A stretch of 64,000 bases of DNA from JBBRMW01 sp965246845 (GCA_965246845.1 CBDFFR010000005.1:372001-436000); one strand, 5' to 3'; shown: positions 53,570 through 63,558, counted from the first letter of the stretch. Translations and numbers: made by a program. Notes: generated by a model not told the origin, from the letters alone.

Positions 53570-55979
53570 GCGTCATCGCGATCACTGCATCAAGCAGCGG
53601 ATGACCGGGGCAGATGAACGCCGCGCCTGGCCTGTCCGGTACATGGATCAGGCGCTTGTCGAAGCACATCCGCTCGTAGGCGCGTGAAATGCGATGATTG
53701 CGGTCACGGATTGGACGCGGCACATGCGTGATCTGGTAACGTCCGTTCTCGCGCTGGTAGACTGTACCGCCGAGCCGCGCGAACGCTTCCAGAAAGAACG
53801 ACTGAACGTAGTGCGGTTGAAGACGGCGGGCAGCGGCGCGTTCCATGTCCTCGCGGATGACGGCGACCTGTTCCGCGTTCATCGCTTCCTCGACAAGCGA
53901 GTGCTGGTGAATGAGGGCGCGCAGGCGGTCGCGATCTACAGCATTGTCAATAGCCGTATCCAGCTTCGCGCGGATGAGCGGATCATCGCCGTAGCGGATC
54001 GCATCGAGCAGCAGGCGACGCAACGGGGCATCGTTGAAGACCTGTCCAAGCACGTCGAAGACCTGCCCGCCGAGTGCGTTGCGTTCCGTTTCCAGCTTTT
54101 GTAGCAGGCGGCGGTACACGCTGCCTTCGCGCGTCTCGCCCGCGACGAGGTTCCACAGGTGGCAGACTTCACGTTGTCCGATGCGGTGGATACGACCGAA
54201 GCGTTGCTCAAGGCGGTTCGGGTTCCAGGGCAGGTCGTAATTGACCATCAGGTGCGCGGTTTGCAGGTTGATTCCTTCGCCTGCCGCGTCGGTCGCGAGC
54301 AGCACGGTTGCAGCCGGGTTATTGGCGAATTCTTCCTGCGCGGCGCGGCGGTCCTCGCGGCCAACGCCGCCGTGAATGACGAGTACGGCATCCTCACGAC
54401 CGAGCAACGTGCTTATTTTCCGGTACAGATAATCAAGCGTCGCACGGTGTTCGGTGAAGATGACGAGTTTGTGGCGGCGTCCAGCGGCTTCCTTCATCTT
54501 CTCGTTTTCATCCATCAGGCCGCGCAGTTCTTCCCATTTGCGGTCGGTGTCGCTGCGCCGCACTTCGAGCGCCAGCACTTCGAGTCGCCTGAGCGTGGCG
54601 ATCTCCGCTTTGAGTTCTGCAACGGTCTGTGCCGCGGTTGCCGCGTCGAGGATTTGCGTTTCGGTCGTTTCCTGCTCGGCTTCCGGGATGTCGTCGATTT
54701 CTTCCAGCCATTCATCGAGCGAGGCATAGCCGCCGTTATCGATGAAGGTGGATGTCTCTTTCAGGCGTGCCTCAAGCCGCTCTCGTCTGCGAACGAGCGA
54801 TTGATAGATTGCCTCCGGTGATGACGCCAGACGGCGCTGCAAGACGGTGAGCGCGAAGCCGACGGTCCCTTTGCGGCGGTCGTCGTTAGTGAGTGCGTCG
54901 GCGCGGTTGAATTCGTTCCTGACGTAATCGCTCACGGCTTCGTACAGGTGGTTTTCAGGCTCGGAAAGCTGATAGCTGATCGTATATGCGCGACGCTCCG
55001 GGAACAGCGGCGTCCCATCGAATTTGAGCAGGCTTTCCTTGACCATCCGACGCATGATGTCAGAGACGTCGACGGTGGGCGTTCCCTCACGGAATTTACC
55101 CTCGAAGCGGTCCGGGTCGAGCAGCGCCATGAACAATTGAAAATCTTCCTCGTGGCCGTTGTGCGGGGTGGCCGTCATGAGCAGGAAATGGCGCGTGATC
55201 TTGCTCAGGACACGGCCAAGCTGGTAGCGGCGCGTGGTGTGAACCTCGTTGCCATCGAAGTACGCCGCCATTTTATGCGCCTCGTCGCAAACGATCAGGT
55301 CCCATTCTTCGGCTGCCTTGAGCTTCTCAACCAGCTCGTCCGAACGGCTGACCTGATCGAGCCGAATGATCGCGAGGTTGTGTTCGTTATAAGGATTGCC
55401 TGTGCGCGACGCCTCGACGGTCTCCCGTGTGAGGATGTCGAACTCCAGTCCGAACTTGGTCCAGAGTTCATCCTGCCATTGCTCGGCGAGGCTGCCCGGC
55501 GCGCAGATCAGGCAACGCCGCACGTCACCGCGCACGAGCAGCTCCTTGATGAGCAATCCAGCCATGATCGTTTTGCCCGCGCCCGGGTCATCCGCGAGCA
55601 GGTAACGGAGCGGCTGCCGCGCGAGCATCTCTCCATAGACGGCGGTGATCTGGTGCGGGAGCGGCTCAACTAGCGAAATGTGAACCGCGAGGCGGGGATC
55701 GAAGAGGTGCGCGAGCCGGATGCGGTACGCTTCGGAGACGAGCCGCAGTAGCGAACCATCGGCATCCAGGTCCCATGCCTGTTCCGCGCTGACGATCTCA
55801 AGCGCAGTTTCACTCTTCCTGAATAAGACGGCGCTCTGAATTTGGCCGTTGGGGAGCGTGTAGTAAACCGTCAGCGCGTCGGGTGTGGTCATCTGCGCAC
55901 TGACAACGGTAGCAATCTGGTTTGGGACAAGACCGCGCAATTGAGTAGAGGCGTGGATGTGTTCGAGTTTGGTTGGCAT
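53370..55979 (-). pseudogene. SNF2-family helicase of Hma-like defence system, 5' part of a frameshifted gene
   Basis: The N-terminal 810 or so residues form a complete SNF2-like DNA helicase or translocase: LLADDPGAGKTIMAGLL, VCDEAHKMAAYFDG, LLMTATPHNGHEEDF, then a C-terminal lobe with LLATDAAGEGINLQTAHLM and PWNPNRLEQRFGRIHRIGQ. FICPGHPLLDAVIAMTLEQF is followed by nonsense (AGAGADRPDRP onward), because the true continuation is in another frame. Reading across restores ILNAGARVLIDPTDPGTEP. The rebuilt protein would have about 1145 residues. Damage could be real, a sequencing error in a GC-rich run, or rarely programmed. It is the third part of the helicase-methylase-ATPase set. Confidence 0.8.
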
Positions 55980-56080
55980 TTGTGAACGAGTTTACAGCTT
56001 CTGGATTAGCGTTGGACTTTAACGCCCTTTTGATCTCGCGGCGATGATGGAACAATAACAGTTTGAACTGACCACAATGT

Positions 56081-56176
56081 GAGCAGGTTCGCTTAAAAAG
56101 CGTTGACACGCCTGCTCCGCACAAGGTGAATATCCGAAACGAAGCCGCCTGAGTATCTTAACTACTCAGGCGGCTT
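56081..56176 (+). promoter_or_regulatory. Leader with promoter candidate and two hairpins before the sigma-like gene
   Basis: A nested hairpin (GAGCAGG/CCTGCTC at 56081-56117 enclosing CGCTT-AAA-AAGCG) contains TTGACA at 56103-56108, with weak -10 candidates GTGAAT/TGAATA near 56126-56132. Then a 14-bp perfect stem, AAGCCGCCTGAGTA (56142-56155) with TACTCAGGCGGCTT (56163-56176), is followed by T-rich sequence, an intrinsic terminator. No gene ends upstream on this strand, so the terminator lies in the leader of the next gene, as in attenuation. Confidence 0.6.
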
Positions 56177-56198
56177 TGGCTTTTATGGGAGAAAAGCC

Positions 56199-57230
56199 GT
56201 GTCCACAGTTTACCATACTTCTGCTGCCCCGTCGTTCGTCGTCCCGCCATCCACGTTCGAGAAGCGCTGGAAGCACGTCGAACCGTTGCTGCGACTGTAT
56301 CTGGTCTCGCGAGATGACGACCACGTGAACGCGCTTGTCGAGGATGCGCGGCAGCACCTGTTGGCAGTCTGTACGACCAAACCTGAATTGCTGGATGCCA
56401 GTTCCGATGCGCAATGGGTGGAAATCGCGTTGCAAGGTGTCCTGCGCATCAATGAGCAACAGACGCACTTCAATCAGCAGTTCGAGATCATTCAGAAGCG
56501 GTTGAACCACTGGGCAAGACAGCACTTCAAGCCGGAAGTTGTCGAGGACGTGGTGCAGAGTGCGTTCATCAAATTGTGGGAGGATTATCAACGCCACCAT
56601 CAGGAATGGGATACGAAGAGCGAGTCATTCTGGGTGAACTGTGGCAAGCTGGCAATGCGCGCGGCGTTTCGCGACCTCCTCAGCCAGACTCACAGCCACA
56701 CGGGATCATCGCGCCGCGCAGGTCCGCATGAGTGGGTGCAGCAGTTCATCAACGAGGACCAGTTCGCGTGGTTCAACGATGAGGAGGACGACCAGAACGA
56801 CTTGCTGGACCTGCTCAGTCAGAACGGGGACATCGACATTCACGGAGCTGAGGTGCGCCGCGCAAATCTGCGTCTCGACCTTGAGAAGCTACTCAGGACA
56901 GCACAGAAGCATCACAGTCCCGCTGTGTTCGAGCGCTGTCTGCTCTTGTTGGAGCGGCTGATTGAAGGCTACACACCAGCCGAAATACGGCTTGAACTCG
57001 GTTGGACGTGGACTACTTACGACGGCACAATGACGCTCATCCGGCGCATGAGCAGGTTTGCCGAGGGCTATGAGCGTGCGCCGAACCGCTGCGCAAAGGT
57101 GAGCGAGGCGGAGATAGCGCGTATTCGCACGTTGCGCGCATCGGGTCTCACACAGCCGGAGATCGCACGGCTGATTGGACGTGACAAAAAGACGGTGTGG
57201 AAGCTAACGCAAGGCACAGCGCAAGCGTAA
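56199..57230 (+). CDS. Sigma-factor-like protein with C-terminal HTH
   Basis: A 343-residue protein starting at GTG 56199 with GGGAGAAAAG upstream. The middle resembles ECF sigma region 2: RQHFKPEVVEDVVQSAFIKL, then SFWVNCGKLAMRAAFRDLL. After an acidic stretch (about residues 185-215), a helical part and a C-terminal HTH follow (EAEIARIRTLRASGLTQPEI). Region 4 of typical sigma factors is replaced by this different HTH. It may steer transcription of the accessory element. The leader terminator suggests it is itself controlled by attenuation. The C-terminal HTH also resembles resolvase-type DNA-binding domains. Confidence 0.7.
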   Translation: MSTVYHTSAAPSFVVPPSTFEKRWKHVEPLLRLYLVSRDDDHVNALVEDARQHLLAVCTTKPELLDASSDAQWVEIALQGVLRINEQQTHFNQQFEIIQKRLNHWARQHFKPEVVEDVVQSAFIKLWEDYQRHHQEWDTKSESFWVNCGKLAMRAAFRDLLSQTHSHTGSSRRAGPHEWVQQFINEDQFAWFNDEEDDQNDLLDLLSQNGDIDIHGAEVRRANLRLDLEKLLRTAQKHHSPAVFERCLLLLERLIEGYTPAEIRLELGWTWTTYDGTMTLIRRMSRFAEGYERAPNRCAKVSEAEIARIRTLRASGLTQPEIARLIGRDKKTVWKLTQGTAQA

Positions 57231-57237
57231 CGATTTA

Positions 57238-57372
57238 TCAGGGGTGGTTTAAGGCAATTTGACCACCTTTGATTTTTCCATCTTTTTTGAAATGACCCGG
57301 GCAAGTCACTTCTTGCAGCACATTTAACTCTGTAGCTTTTGGCGTTGAATACTTTGCCCGATTGCACTTCAT
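57238..57372 (-). CDS. Short Cys-rich candidate ORF or gene remnant
   Basis: A 44-residue frame beginning MKCNRAKYSTPKATELNVLQ and ending before 57238. Upstream in the same frame are further cysteines (CANRIFCLVC), and a CPGH segment lies in the middle, so the whole looks like part of a zinc-ribbon protein. No ribosome site is clear. It converges on the sigma-like gene. It could be a remnant at the right edge of the accessory region. Confidence 0.3.
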   Translation of the reverse strand: MKCNRAKYSTPKATELNVLQEVTCPGHFKKDGKIKGGQIALNHP

Positions 57373-57418
57373 GCAAACCAGACAGAAGATACGATTTGCA
57401 CATTTCCCATTTGCTCAG

Positions 57419-60400
57419 TCAATAAATTTTTAGTTGAACATTCTTGAAGCCGAAAGGAACGAGGATGTAATCCTCCGTCCAGCGTGATTTCATGCGGAAA
57501 TGCTCCGGCGCGGTCCATTCCCGGTCGCCGCCCGCTAGATGATGCGGACCTAACAGATTGCGGAGTGTACTCACCAACTCGATCTCGATGGCGTTCCGAC
57601 CGGGTTGCCAGCCGCTATCGATAGCGACGCTATACGGCGGCCATGCTGTCGCGCCGACCATTGTTCCATTGAGATAGATATTGGCGAGCGCCGCCGAGAG
57701 GTTTCCGAATTCCATAACGATGCGGCTGCATGAGGACAGTATGTCGATGCTCTGGCGTAGCCGGACTCGCCCGGCGAAGAAGGGCCAGCCCGTCATCGTC
57801 AAATCGACGGTTCCGCTCGCTAAGGGTTCCGCTCGATAGCCCGGTATTCCCTGCGCGGTGAGGTCGGTTGTGAGCATCGTCGTCGCCTGTTTGGGTGGTA
57901 CGTGATCCTGCATCTGGACGATCTGGAAGCGCGAGGCATAGCGATCAAATGTCTGACCTGCGTACTGACTCTCGCGCCCTAGATGAACCACTTCCAGACC
58001 AAAATCCCCGACGATATAGGCGCTTTCAAGTTCCATCCCCGTTCTGAAAATCGCGCTCAATTCAACCGTATTGCGACCGCCCTGAATGTGGGCGCTGATG
58101 TCGATCTTTCGGAACGATGGATCAATCCACCAGCCTATCCCTGCATCTTGGATGATCTGCCCATTTACCTGGATCGTGAAGGCAGCGGGCGTTTCTACAA
58201 CAAGATAAACAGGCGCGGCGGGCAGATGCAGCACATCGAACGAGTAGCGCAACGCGAAAGGCGTGCCAGCGCCCCCCCAAAAGATGGGCGTGTGTTCCGA
58301 AAGTTCGCCGCGCGCGAGGCTTGCCTGCGCGTCGAGGATCGGCATCGGTTGGCTCCATGCGCCATCACCGAGCCGCATCTGTGCATAATCCAGCGTGAGT
58401 GCGTTGGGACTGGATAGCGTCAACTGCCAGAAATCATCAAGAGGAATGCACTGAACGAGCGGCAGGGGGGGCGTAGAGAGCATATCCGGGGCGGTGGGTT
58501 GCAGGACGAGCAAATGCGAGCCGCCGGGCGCGAAATTCAGCGTGACAGTGAGATTGCCTTCGCGCGTTTCATGAGGGACCGCGCACCGTTCGCCCGTTGC
58601 CGGGTCCCACTCCTCCAAGTAGCCGTGTCCACGAATGTACAAGGTCGCCAGTTTCGCGTGGTCGGCATCGGTATTGGCAACAAAATAGATATGCTGTTCC
58701 TCTGCGCGTCGGTGATGCACCCAGAGTGCGGGTTGCGCATCGATTCGCACATCGAACGGGATTAGAGAGTCCAGAAGTGCTGGACTGCCGTCGATGGTAG
58801 CGATCTGCGTTGCGCCCGGAAGTACCGCGTCTTCGCTTGCACGGCCATTGATGCGGTGCGGCGTCGGTTCTATCGCCACGATCTGGCCGCCCGATTGCGC
58901 GAACTGGCGAAGCAGGCGAACGGTCGCTTCAGATAGCGTCACGGATGGTGGCACGATCACGACGCGATAGACCATCCGCCCGATCTTCAACCGGGGACCG
59001 TTATCCATAAGGATGACCTGCCCCTCAGCCCCCGAACCTGGCTCAATCAACGACTCGTCTGCGAAATGAAAATCGTAGTGTGCCTGCATCAGCGTTTGCG
59101 CAAGCTGCTCAAGCGCGGCGTCAAGGCGCGATACCGCCCACGTCGAAGCAGGACTATAGACCGCCCACGCGCTCCCAATCGGATGAAGGACCACGACATC
59201 GACCACGCGCTCACCCTGACTGAGCAGATAGCTCAGACGCGCGAAATAATCCGCCGACAGTCGATTTTCCGGCCACCAAGGTTGTTGAAAGAACAGATTA
59301 GGCGGGCAGTCGCGCTTGCGCTCGCCGCGCATACTGTAGAGCGCCAGATGCGGATCGCTTAGAGTAATGCCGAGGACATATGCCCAGTCCCCGATCCACT
59401 TGCGTCCCTTGAACGAAAAATCCTGCCCGGAAACGCCGTTGATTTCGCACAAAGCGCGCGGTTTTCCCATCTGGCAAACGACGCTATCCAGTTGCTTGAG
59501 CGTCGTCACTGTCCCCGCATCGACATTCATCTGCCGCCCCAGCTTATCCACGCCGGGGATGTGCATATGTGCGTAGTGCGGCATCGCAGCGCCGATCCAT
59601 TGTACCTGTGCGAGCAGATTGTCTTCGCCCATGTAATGCCCGGCAAAACTGATCCCATGCGCCTTGCACCATTCCGCGAGCGGGCGCGTGAAACTTTCGA
59701 TGAATTTGCGCGTTACCGTCCGCCAGTAGTCGTAGCGAACCGCGTGAAAATCTCCGACATCGAAGATGAGCGAAGGTAGCAGTGGTAGCAGGTCGTACCC
59801 ATTCTGTTCGCGAAAATAGGCCGGGAAGTCCGTCGTCCAGGGGAGTTCCAGTTTCGCGCCCTGCGAATAGACAGTGTGCATATGGTAGCAGGGTTCATCC
59901 GTGAAAATCGCGGGAATCGTCGTTCCGAAGTGCGAACCGACCTGCTGCGCATAGACTTCATAGGTTGACACGAGAAAGGCTTGAACGGCCTGCGGGTTCA
60001 GCAGATCGGCATAGGTATACTCTGTAAATTGGAGCTGGCCGGGAGCCATCCGCACTGGGTAAAACTGGATGACCCGCGTTTCTTCATCCGACAAAACAGG
60101 GTTCGACTCGACGCGAATGTCGTGCAGTGTTCCAGCGGAGTATTGAGCGCTGAACGTCGCTATCCGCTCGGCCATCAACACGGCGCGGCTATCGACCTTG
60201 CAGGCCAGAAATTGCGCGCGATATTCCGGGTTCGCGGCAGCGCCGAGGCCGCCCGCGTAGCCGCTCGGCCACTTGTCTTCGTCGTAGAGCCACGCTTTCA
60301 TCCCCCGTTTGGCTGCTTCTTCGACACATAGCTGCACGCAATGCAGCCAGCGCTGCCCCATATACGCCGTCGCGAGGCCGATCCGCGCGTGCATCACGAA

Positions 60401-60532
60401 GCCACCCCAACCGGCTTTTTCCATCAAATCGATCTGCCGGATGAGTTCCGCATCCTCAAGGACATCGTTCCACGACCACAGCACGATCTCGCGGTATTTG
60501 TTACCGGGATTTTTGAATTGTTGAATATCCAT
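57419..60532 (-). CDS. Large glycoside hydrolase, GH106/GH2-like (rhamnosidase-like)
   Basis: A 1037-residue enzyme starting at ATG 60532 (MDIQQFKNPGNKYREIVLW). The frame above it is not coding. The N-terminal TIM-barrel region has GWGGFVMHARIGLATAYM and KRGMKAWLYDEDKWPSGYAGG, then PAIFTDEPCYH, all typical of the GH106-like alpha-L-rhamnosidase group. The C-terminal half has beta-sandwich domains with sugar-binding look (VYLVVETPAAFTIQVNGQ and IVMEFGNLSAALANIYLNG). No signal peptide is seen, so it acts in the cytosol on imported glycan. It follows the Opp-type transporter genes. The exact sugar is not known. Confidence 0.82.
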   Translation of the reverse strand: MDIQQFKNPGNKYREIVLWSWNDVLEDAELIRQIDLMEKAGWGGFVMHARIGLATAYMGQRWLHCVQLCVEEAAKRGMKAWLYDEDKWPSGYAGGLGAAANPEYRAQFLACKVDSRAVLMAERIATFSAQYSAGTLHDIRVESNPVLSDEETRVIQFYPVRMAPGQLQFTEYTYADLLNPQAVQAFLVSTYEVYAQQVGSHFGTTIPAIFTDEPCYHMHTVYSQGAKLELPWTTDFPAYFREQNGYDLLPLLPSLIFDVGDFHAVRYDYWRTVTRKFIESFTRPLAEWCKAHGISFAGHYMGEDNLLAQVQWIGAAMPHYAHMHIPGVDKLGRQMNVDAGTVTTLKQLDSVVCQMGKPRALCEINGVSGQDFSFKGRKWIGDWAYVLGITLSDPHLALYSMRGERKRDCPPNLFFQQPWWPENRLSADYFARLSYLLSQGERVVDVVVLHPIGSAWAVYSPASTWAVSRLDAALEQLAQTLMQAHYDFHFADESLIEPGSGAEGQVILMDNGPRLKIGRMVYRVVIVPPSVTLSEATVRLLRQFAQSGGQIVAIEPTPHRINGRASEDAVLPGATQIATIDGSPALLDSLIPFDVRIDAQPALWVHHRRAEEQHIYFVANTDADHAKLATLYIRGHGYLEEWDPATGERCAVPHETREGNLTVTLNFAPGGSHLLVLQPTAPDMLSTPPLPLVQCIPLDDFWQLTLSSPNALTLDYAQMRLGDGAWSQPMPILDAQASLARGELSEHTPIFWGGAGTPFALRYSFDVLHLPAAPVYLVVETPAAFTIQVNGQIIQDAGIGWWIDPSFRKIDISAHIQGGRNTVELSAIFRTGMELESAYIVGDFGLEVVHLGRESQYAGQTFDRYASRFQIVQMQDHVPPKQATTMLTTDLTAQGIPGYRAEPLASGTVDLTMTGWPFFAGRVRLRQSIDILSSCSRIVMEFGNLSAALANIYLNGTMVGATAWPPYSVAIDSGWQPGRNAIEIELVSTLRNLLGPHHLAGGDREWTAPEHFRMKSRWTEDYILVPFGFKNVQLKIY

Positions 60533-60555
60533 GTTGTTCTTCGATAGAGGAATGT

Positions 60556-61590
60556 TCAGGCGGTCGGGGACTCGGCGACATCGTGCGAGAGGAAACACGC
60601 GACCTTGTGCCGGGGTTCGACTTCCACAAGCGCGGGACGTTCGACCTTGCAACGCGGCATGACATGCGGACAGCGCGTCGAAAAGTAGCACCCGGTCGGC
60701 GGGTGGAGAGGGCTGGGTATCTCCCCGGATGGCGACGCAGCGCGGCCACTCGTCCGGCGCATCGAGGGTATCGAATTCAACAGGACCTGCGTATACGGGT
60801 GCAGCGGCGTCGAATAAAGCGCATCTGTCGGCGCGATTTCGGCCACCTTACCGAGGTACATCACGGCCACGTCATCGCTCAGGTAGCGCACCGCGCGCAA
60901 ATCGTGCGAGATGAAAAGCAGTGTCAGGTTCAGCCGATCCTTGAGGTCGCTCAACAGGTTGATGATCTGCGCCTGTATGGACACATCCAGCGCGGAGATC
61001 GGTTCATCACCGATGACGAAAACCGGATTGGTCGCCAGCGCGCGCGCGATCCCGACGCGCTGCCGCTGGCCGCCGCTGAATTCGTGCGGATAGCGATTGG
61101 CGAAACCGGGGTTGAGACCTACCAGCGTCATGATTTCCGCAACGCGATCATGCACCTCGCGCGGCTCAACGAGTTTGTGGATCAGTAACCCCTCGCCGAT
61201 GGTGAAGCCAATCGTGCAGCGCGGGTCGAGCGACGCATACGGGTCCTGAAAAATAATCTGCATCCGCTGCCGGGTCGTTTTGAGCATTTTTCGCGAGAGG
61301 GTTCCCAGGTCTTGCCCCTCGAAGAAGACCTCACCCGCCGTTGGCCGCACCAGATGCAGGATCGAGCGCGCAACCGTCGATTTGCCACACCCCGATTCGC
61401 CGACCAGTCCCAGCGTCTTACCCTTTGCGATCTCGAAATCGACACCATCCACAGCTTTTATCGACGTGCGCCCCTGCCAAGGCCATGTGCCTAAGTGTGG
61501 ACCCGGAAACCACGTCCGAAGCCGCTGCACCCGGAGCAAGGGCTGTACTGCCACAGCGTCGTTTTCCGTTACGAATGGTTCTATCTTCAC
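60556..61590 (-). CDS. Oligopeptide/oligosaccharide ABC transporter ATPase, OppF-like
   Basis: A 344-residue ABC ATPase with Walker A LVGESGCGKSTVARSILHLV, signature HEFSGGQRQRVGIARALA, Walker B VFVIGDEPISALD and LLFISHDLRAVRYLSDD. The C-terminal Opp/Dpp extension has PTGCYFSTRCPHVMPRC, which carries the Cys cluster of this subfamily. The start GTG 61590 follows the OppD-like gene by 3 nt. The next gene is the glycoside hydrolase (23-nt gap). In several bacteria Opp-like systems import sugars as well as peptides, and the hydrolase suggests that here. Confidence 0.9.
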   Translation of the reverse strand: MKIEPFVTENDAVAVQPLLRVQRLRTWFPGPHLGTWPWQGRTSIKAVDGVDFEIAKGKTLGLVGESGCGKSTVARSILHLVRPTAGEVFFEGQDLGTLSRKMLKTTRQRMQIIFQDPYASLDPRCTIGFTIGEGLLIHKLVEPREVHDRVAEIMTLVGLNPGFANRYPHEFSGGQRQRVGIARALATNPVFVIGDEPISALDVSIQAQIINLLSDLKDRLNLTLLFISHDLRAVRYLSDDVAVMYLGKVAEIAPTDALYSTPLHPYTQVLLNSIPSMRRTSGRAASPSGEIPSPLHPPTGCYFSTRCPHVMPRCKVERPALVEVEPRHKVACFLSHDVAESPTA

Positions 61591-61593
61591 TTT

Positions 61594-62583
61594 CTATACC
61601 TCGTCCCAATGCCAGCAGGCGGATTGGCGGCTTTCTCCCGCAGCAGTCAGCATAGGGCGCTGCTCGATACACACCTGACTGGCGTGCGGGCAGCGCGGCG
61701 CGAACGCGCATCCGGCGGGCAGGCGCGTCAATTCAGGCGGCAGGCCGGGGATCGCGCGCAACCGTTGCTGCCGATCACTGCCGGGTTCGATGGTCGAATT
61801 CAACAGCCCCGCCGTATACGGATGTTTCGGTTTCGCGAAGATGTCCTCTACCAACCCCGTCTCGACCACGCGCCCGGCATACATCACGTTCACCCGGTCG
61901 CAGACCTCGCCGACGACTCCGACATCGTGCGTGATCAAAATCACCGCCGTGCCGTTACGGTCGCGCATCCGCATAATCAGGTCCAAAATCTGGCGCTGCA
62001 CGGTGACATCGAGCGCGGTGGTCGGCTCGTCGGCGACCAGCAGGCGGGGTTCGCACGAGAGCGCCAGCGCGATCATCACACGCTGCCGCATCCCGCCCGA
62101 TAATTCGTGCGGATATTGGTCGATGCGCGTTTCCGGGGAGGAAATACCGACTTCTTCCAGTAACTCGATTGCGCGGCGGCGCGCCACCTGGCGTGCCAAA
62201 TCGAGATGAATCATCAAGGGTTCCATGATCTGGCGTCCGACAGTCATGCGCGGATCGAGTGCGGTCAGCGCATCCTGAAAGACCATCGCCACCCCCGGAC
62301 CCCGCAGGGCGCGCATCGCATTCGCATCCAGACCCAGAATATCCTGCCCTTCCAGCAGGATTTGGCCGCCCGTAATTCTGCCTGGTTTCGGGATGAGGCG
62401 CATCAGCGCGAGCGCTGCCGTCGATTTGCCGCTTCCCGACTCGCCCACCAACCCGACGATTTCACCTGGCGCGACCTGCAAGGAAAGCCCGTCTATCGCG
62501 GAGACCACGCCCTCGCGCGTCGGAAAGGCGACTCGTAGCGCTTTTACATCCAGGGTCAACGGCAATTTGTCGGAAGGAACCAT
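61594..62583 (-). CDS. Oligopeptide/oligosaccharide ABC transporter ATPase, OppD-like
   Basis: A 329-residue ABC ATPase. Walker A is LVGESGSGKSTAALALMRLI, the signature HELSGGMRQRVMIALALS, Walker B LLVADEPTTALD, then VILITHDVGVVGEVCD. The C-terminal CAFAPRCPHASQVC marks the Opp/Dpp subfamily. It starts at ATG 62583, 15 nt after the permease C stop. It pairs with the OppF-like subunit to power the two permeases. Confidence 0.92.
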   Translation of the reverse strand: MVPSDKLPLTLDVKALRVAFPTREGVVSAIDGLSLQVAPGEIVGLVGESGSGKSTAALALMRLIPKPGRITGGQILLEGQDILGLDANAMRALRGPGVAMVFQDALTALDPRMTVGRQIMEPLMIHLDLARQVARRRAIELLEEVGISSPETRIDQYPHELSGGMRQRVMIALALSCEPRLLVADEPTTALDVTVQRQILDLIMRMRDRNGTAVILITHDVGVVGEVCDRVNVMYAGRVVETGLVEDIFAKPKHPYTAGLLNSTIEPGSDRQQRLRAIPGLPPELTRLPAGCAFAPRCPHASQVCIEQRPMLTAAGESRQSACWHWDEV

Positions 62584-62598
62584 ACTGTTTATCCCTTT

Positions 62599-63549
62599 TC
62601 ACGAACGGCTTTTGGGGTTCAACGCATCGTTCAGCGCATCACCCAGAAATTGGAGTGACAACACCACAACGGCCAGTGTCAGCCCCGGCATGATCACCAG
62701 ATACGGTTGCGAGCGCACACGCCCGATGCCGAGTGCGATCATAGCGCCCCAGCTCGCGCCCGGAGCCTGAATGCCGATCCCCAGAAAGCTCAACGACGAC
62801 TCGAACAACATGGCATTCCCGAAGCTGAGTGTCGTCAGCACGATCATCGACCCCATCACGTTCGGGACCAGATGCCGGATCGTGATCCACCAAGTCGATG
62901 CGCCAAGCGCGCGTGCTGCTTCCACGAATTCACGTTCACGCAGCGAAAGCACCTGGCTGCGCACCAGCCGCGCCGGATACGCCCAGTTGATCAGGCCAAT
63001 CGAAAACACGACCACGATATAGCTCAACGTCACGCTGTCCTGAAAAATCGGCCATTGCGTCCGCGTGTACAGGTCGCCCGCCCAGCGCCGCAACGAGGGT
63101 GTGGTCGCTACATTCACGAAAGCGGCAAGCCAGATGCCCGGAAAACTCAGCAACCCATCCGTCACCCATACCAGAAGGGCATCGACCCACCCGCCGATGA
63201 ACGCGCCGAGCGCGCCGACGAGCAAGCCAATCACTGCCGATACCGCCGTGATCGCGAACGCGACCATAAGCGCGGTACGGCCACCCATCAGCACGCGGCT
63301 GAAGAGATCGCGCCCCACTTCGTCGGTTCCCATCAGATGCGCGGCACTGGGTGGTTTGAGGATCGCGGTGTAATCCTGCTTGAGATAATCATAGGGGGCG
63401 ATCTGCTGCGCGAAGAGCGCGCTCAGGCACAGCAGGATAAAGACCGTCAGGCCGAACATCCCCGCCCGGTTACGACGGAAGCGGTAGGCTGCGTCGCTCC
63501 ACAGACTGCGCGGCTTCATCGGTTGCCAGAGCGGGCTAGACGCGGCCAT
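62599..63549 (-). CDS. ABC transporter permease, OppC-like
   Basis: A 316-residue inner-membrane permease with about six helices and the OppC N-terminal extension (RFRRNRAGMFGLTVFILLCL). MGTDEVGRDLFSRVLMGGRT is the classical OppC motif, and the EAA loop reads FVEAARALGASTWWI then HLVPNVMGSMIV. The start ATG 63549 follows the OppB-like gene by 9 nt. Together they form the channel for the transported glycan or peptide. Confidence 0.92.
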   Translation of the reverse strand: MAASSPLWQPMKPRSLWSDAAYRFRRNRAGMFGLTVFILLCLSALFAQQIAPYDYLKQDYTAILKPPSAAHLMGTDEVGRDLFSRVLMGGRTALMVAFAITAVSAVIGLLVGALGAFIGGWVDALLVWVTDGLLSFPGIWLAAFVNVATTPSLRRWAGDLYTRTQWPIFQDSVTLSYIVVVFSIGLINWAYPARLVRSQVLSLREREFVEAARALGASTWWITIRHLVPNVMGSMIVLTTLSFGNAMLFESSLSFLGIGIQAPGASWGAMIALGIGRVRSQPYLVIMPGLTLAVVVLSLQFLGDALNDALNPKSRS

Positions 63550-63558
63550 GAATTACCC

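Noticed and set aside
52541..55979. DISARM system
   Set aside because: A SNF2 helicase and an adenine methylase are present, but there is no DrmA/DrmB (DUF1998) pair or phospholipase D gene.
57230..57420. Right attachment site matching the tRNA-Arg 3' end
   Set aside because: I looked for the TTCGATTCCCAGCGGGGAC segment here and in the other gaps of the accessory region and saw no second copy, so no boundary is claimed.
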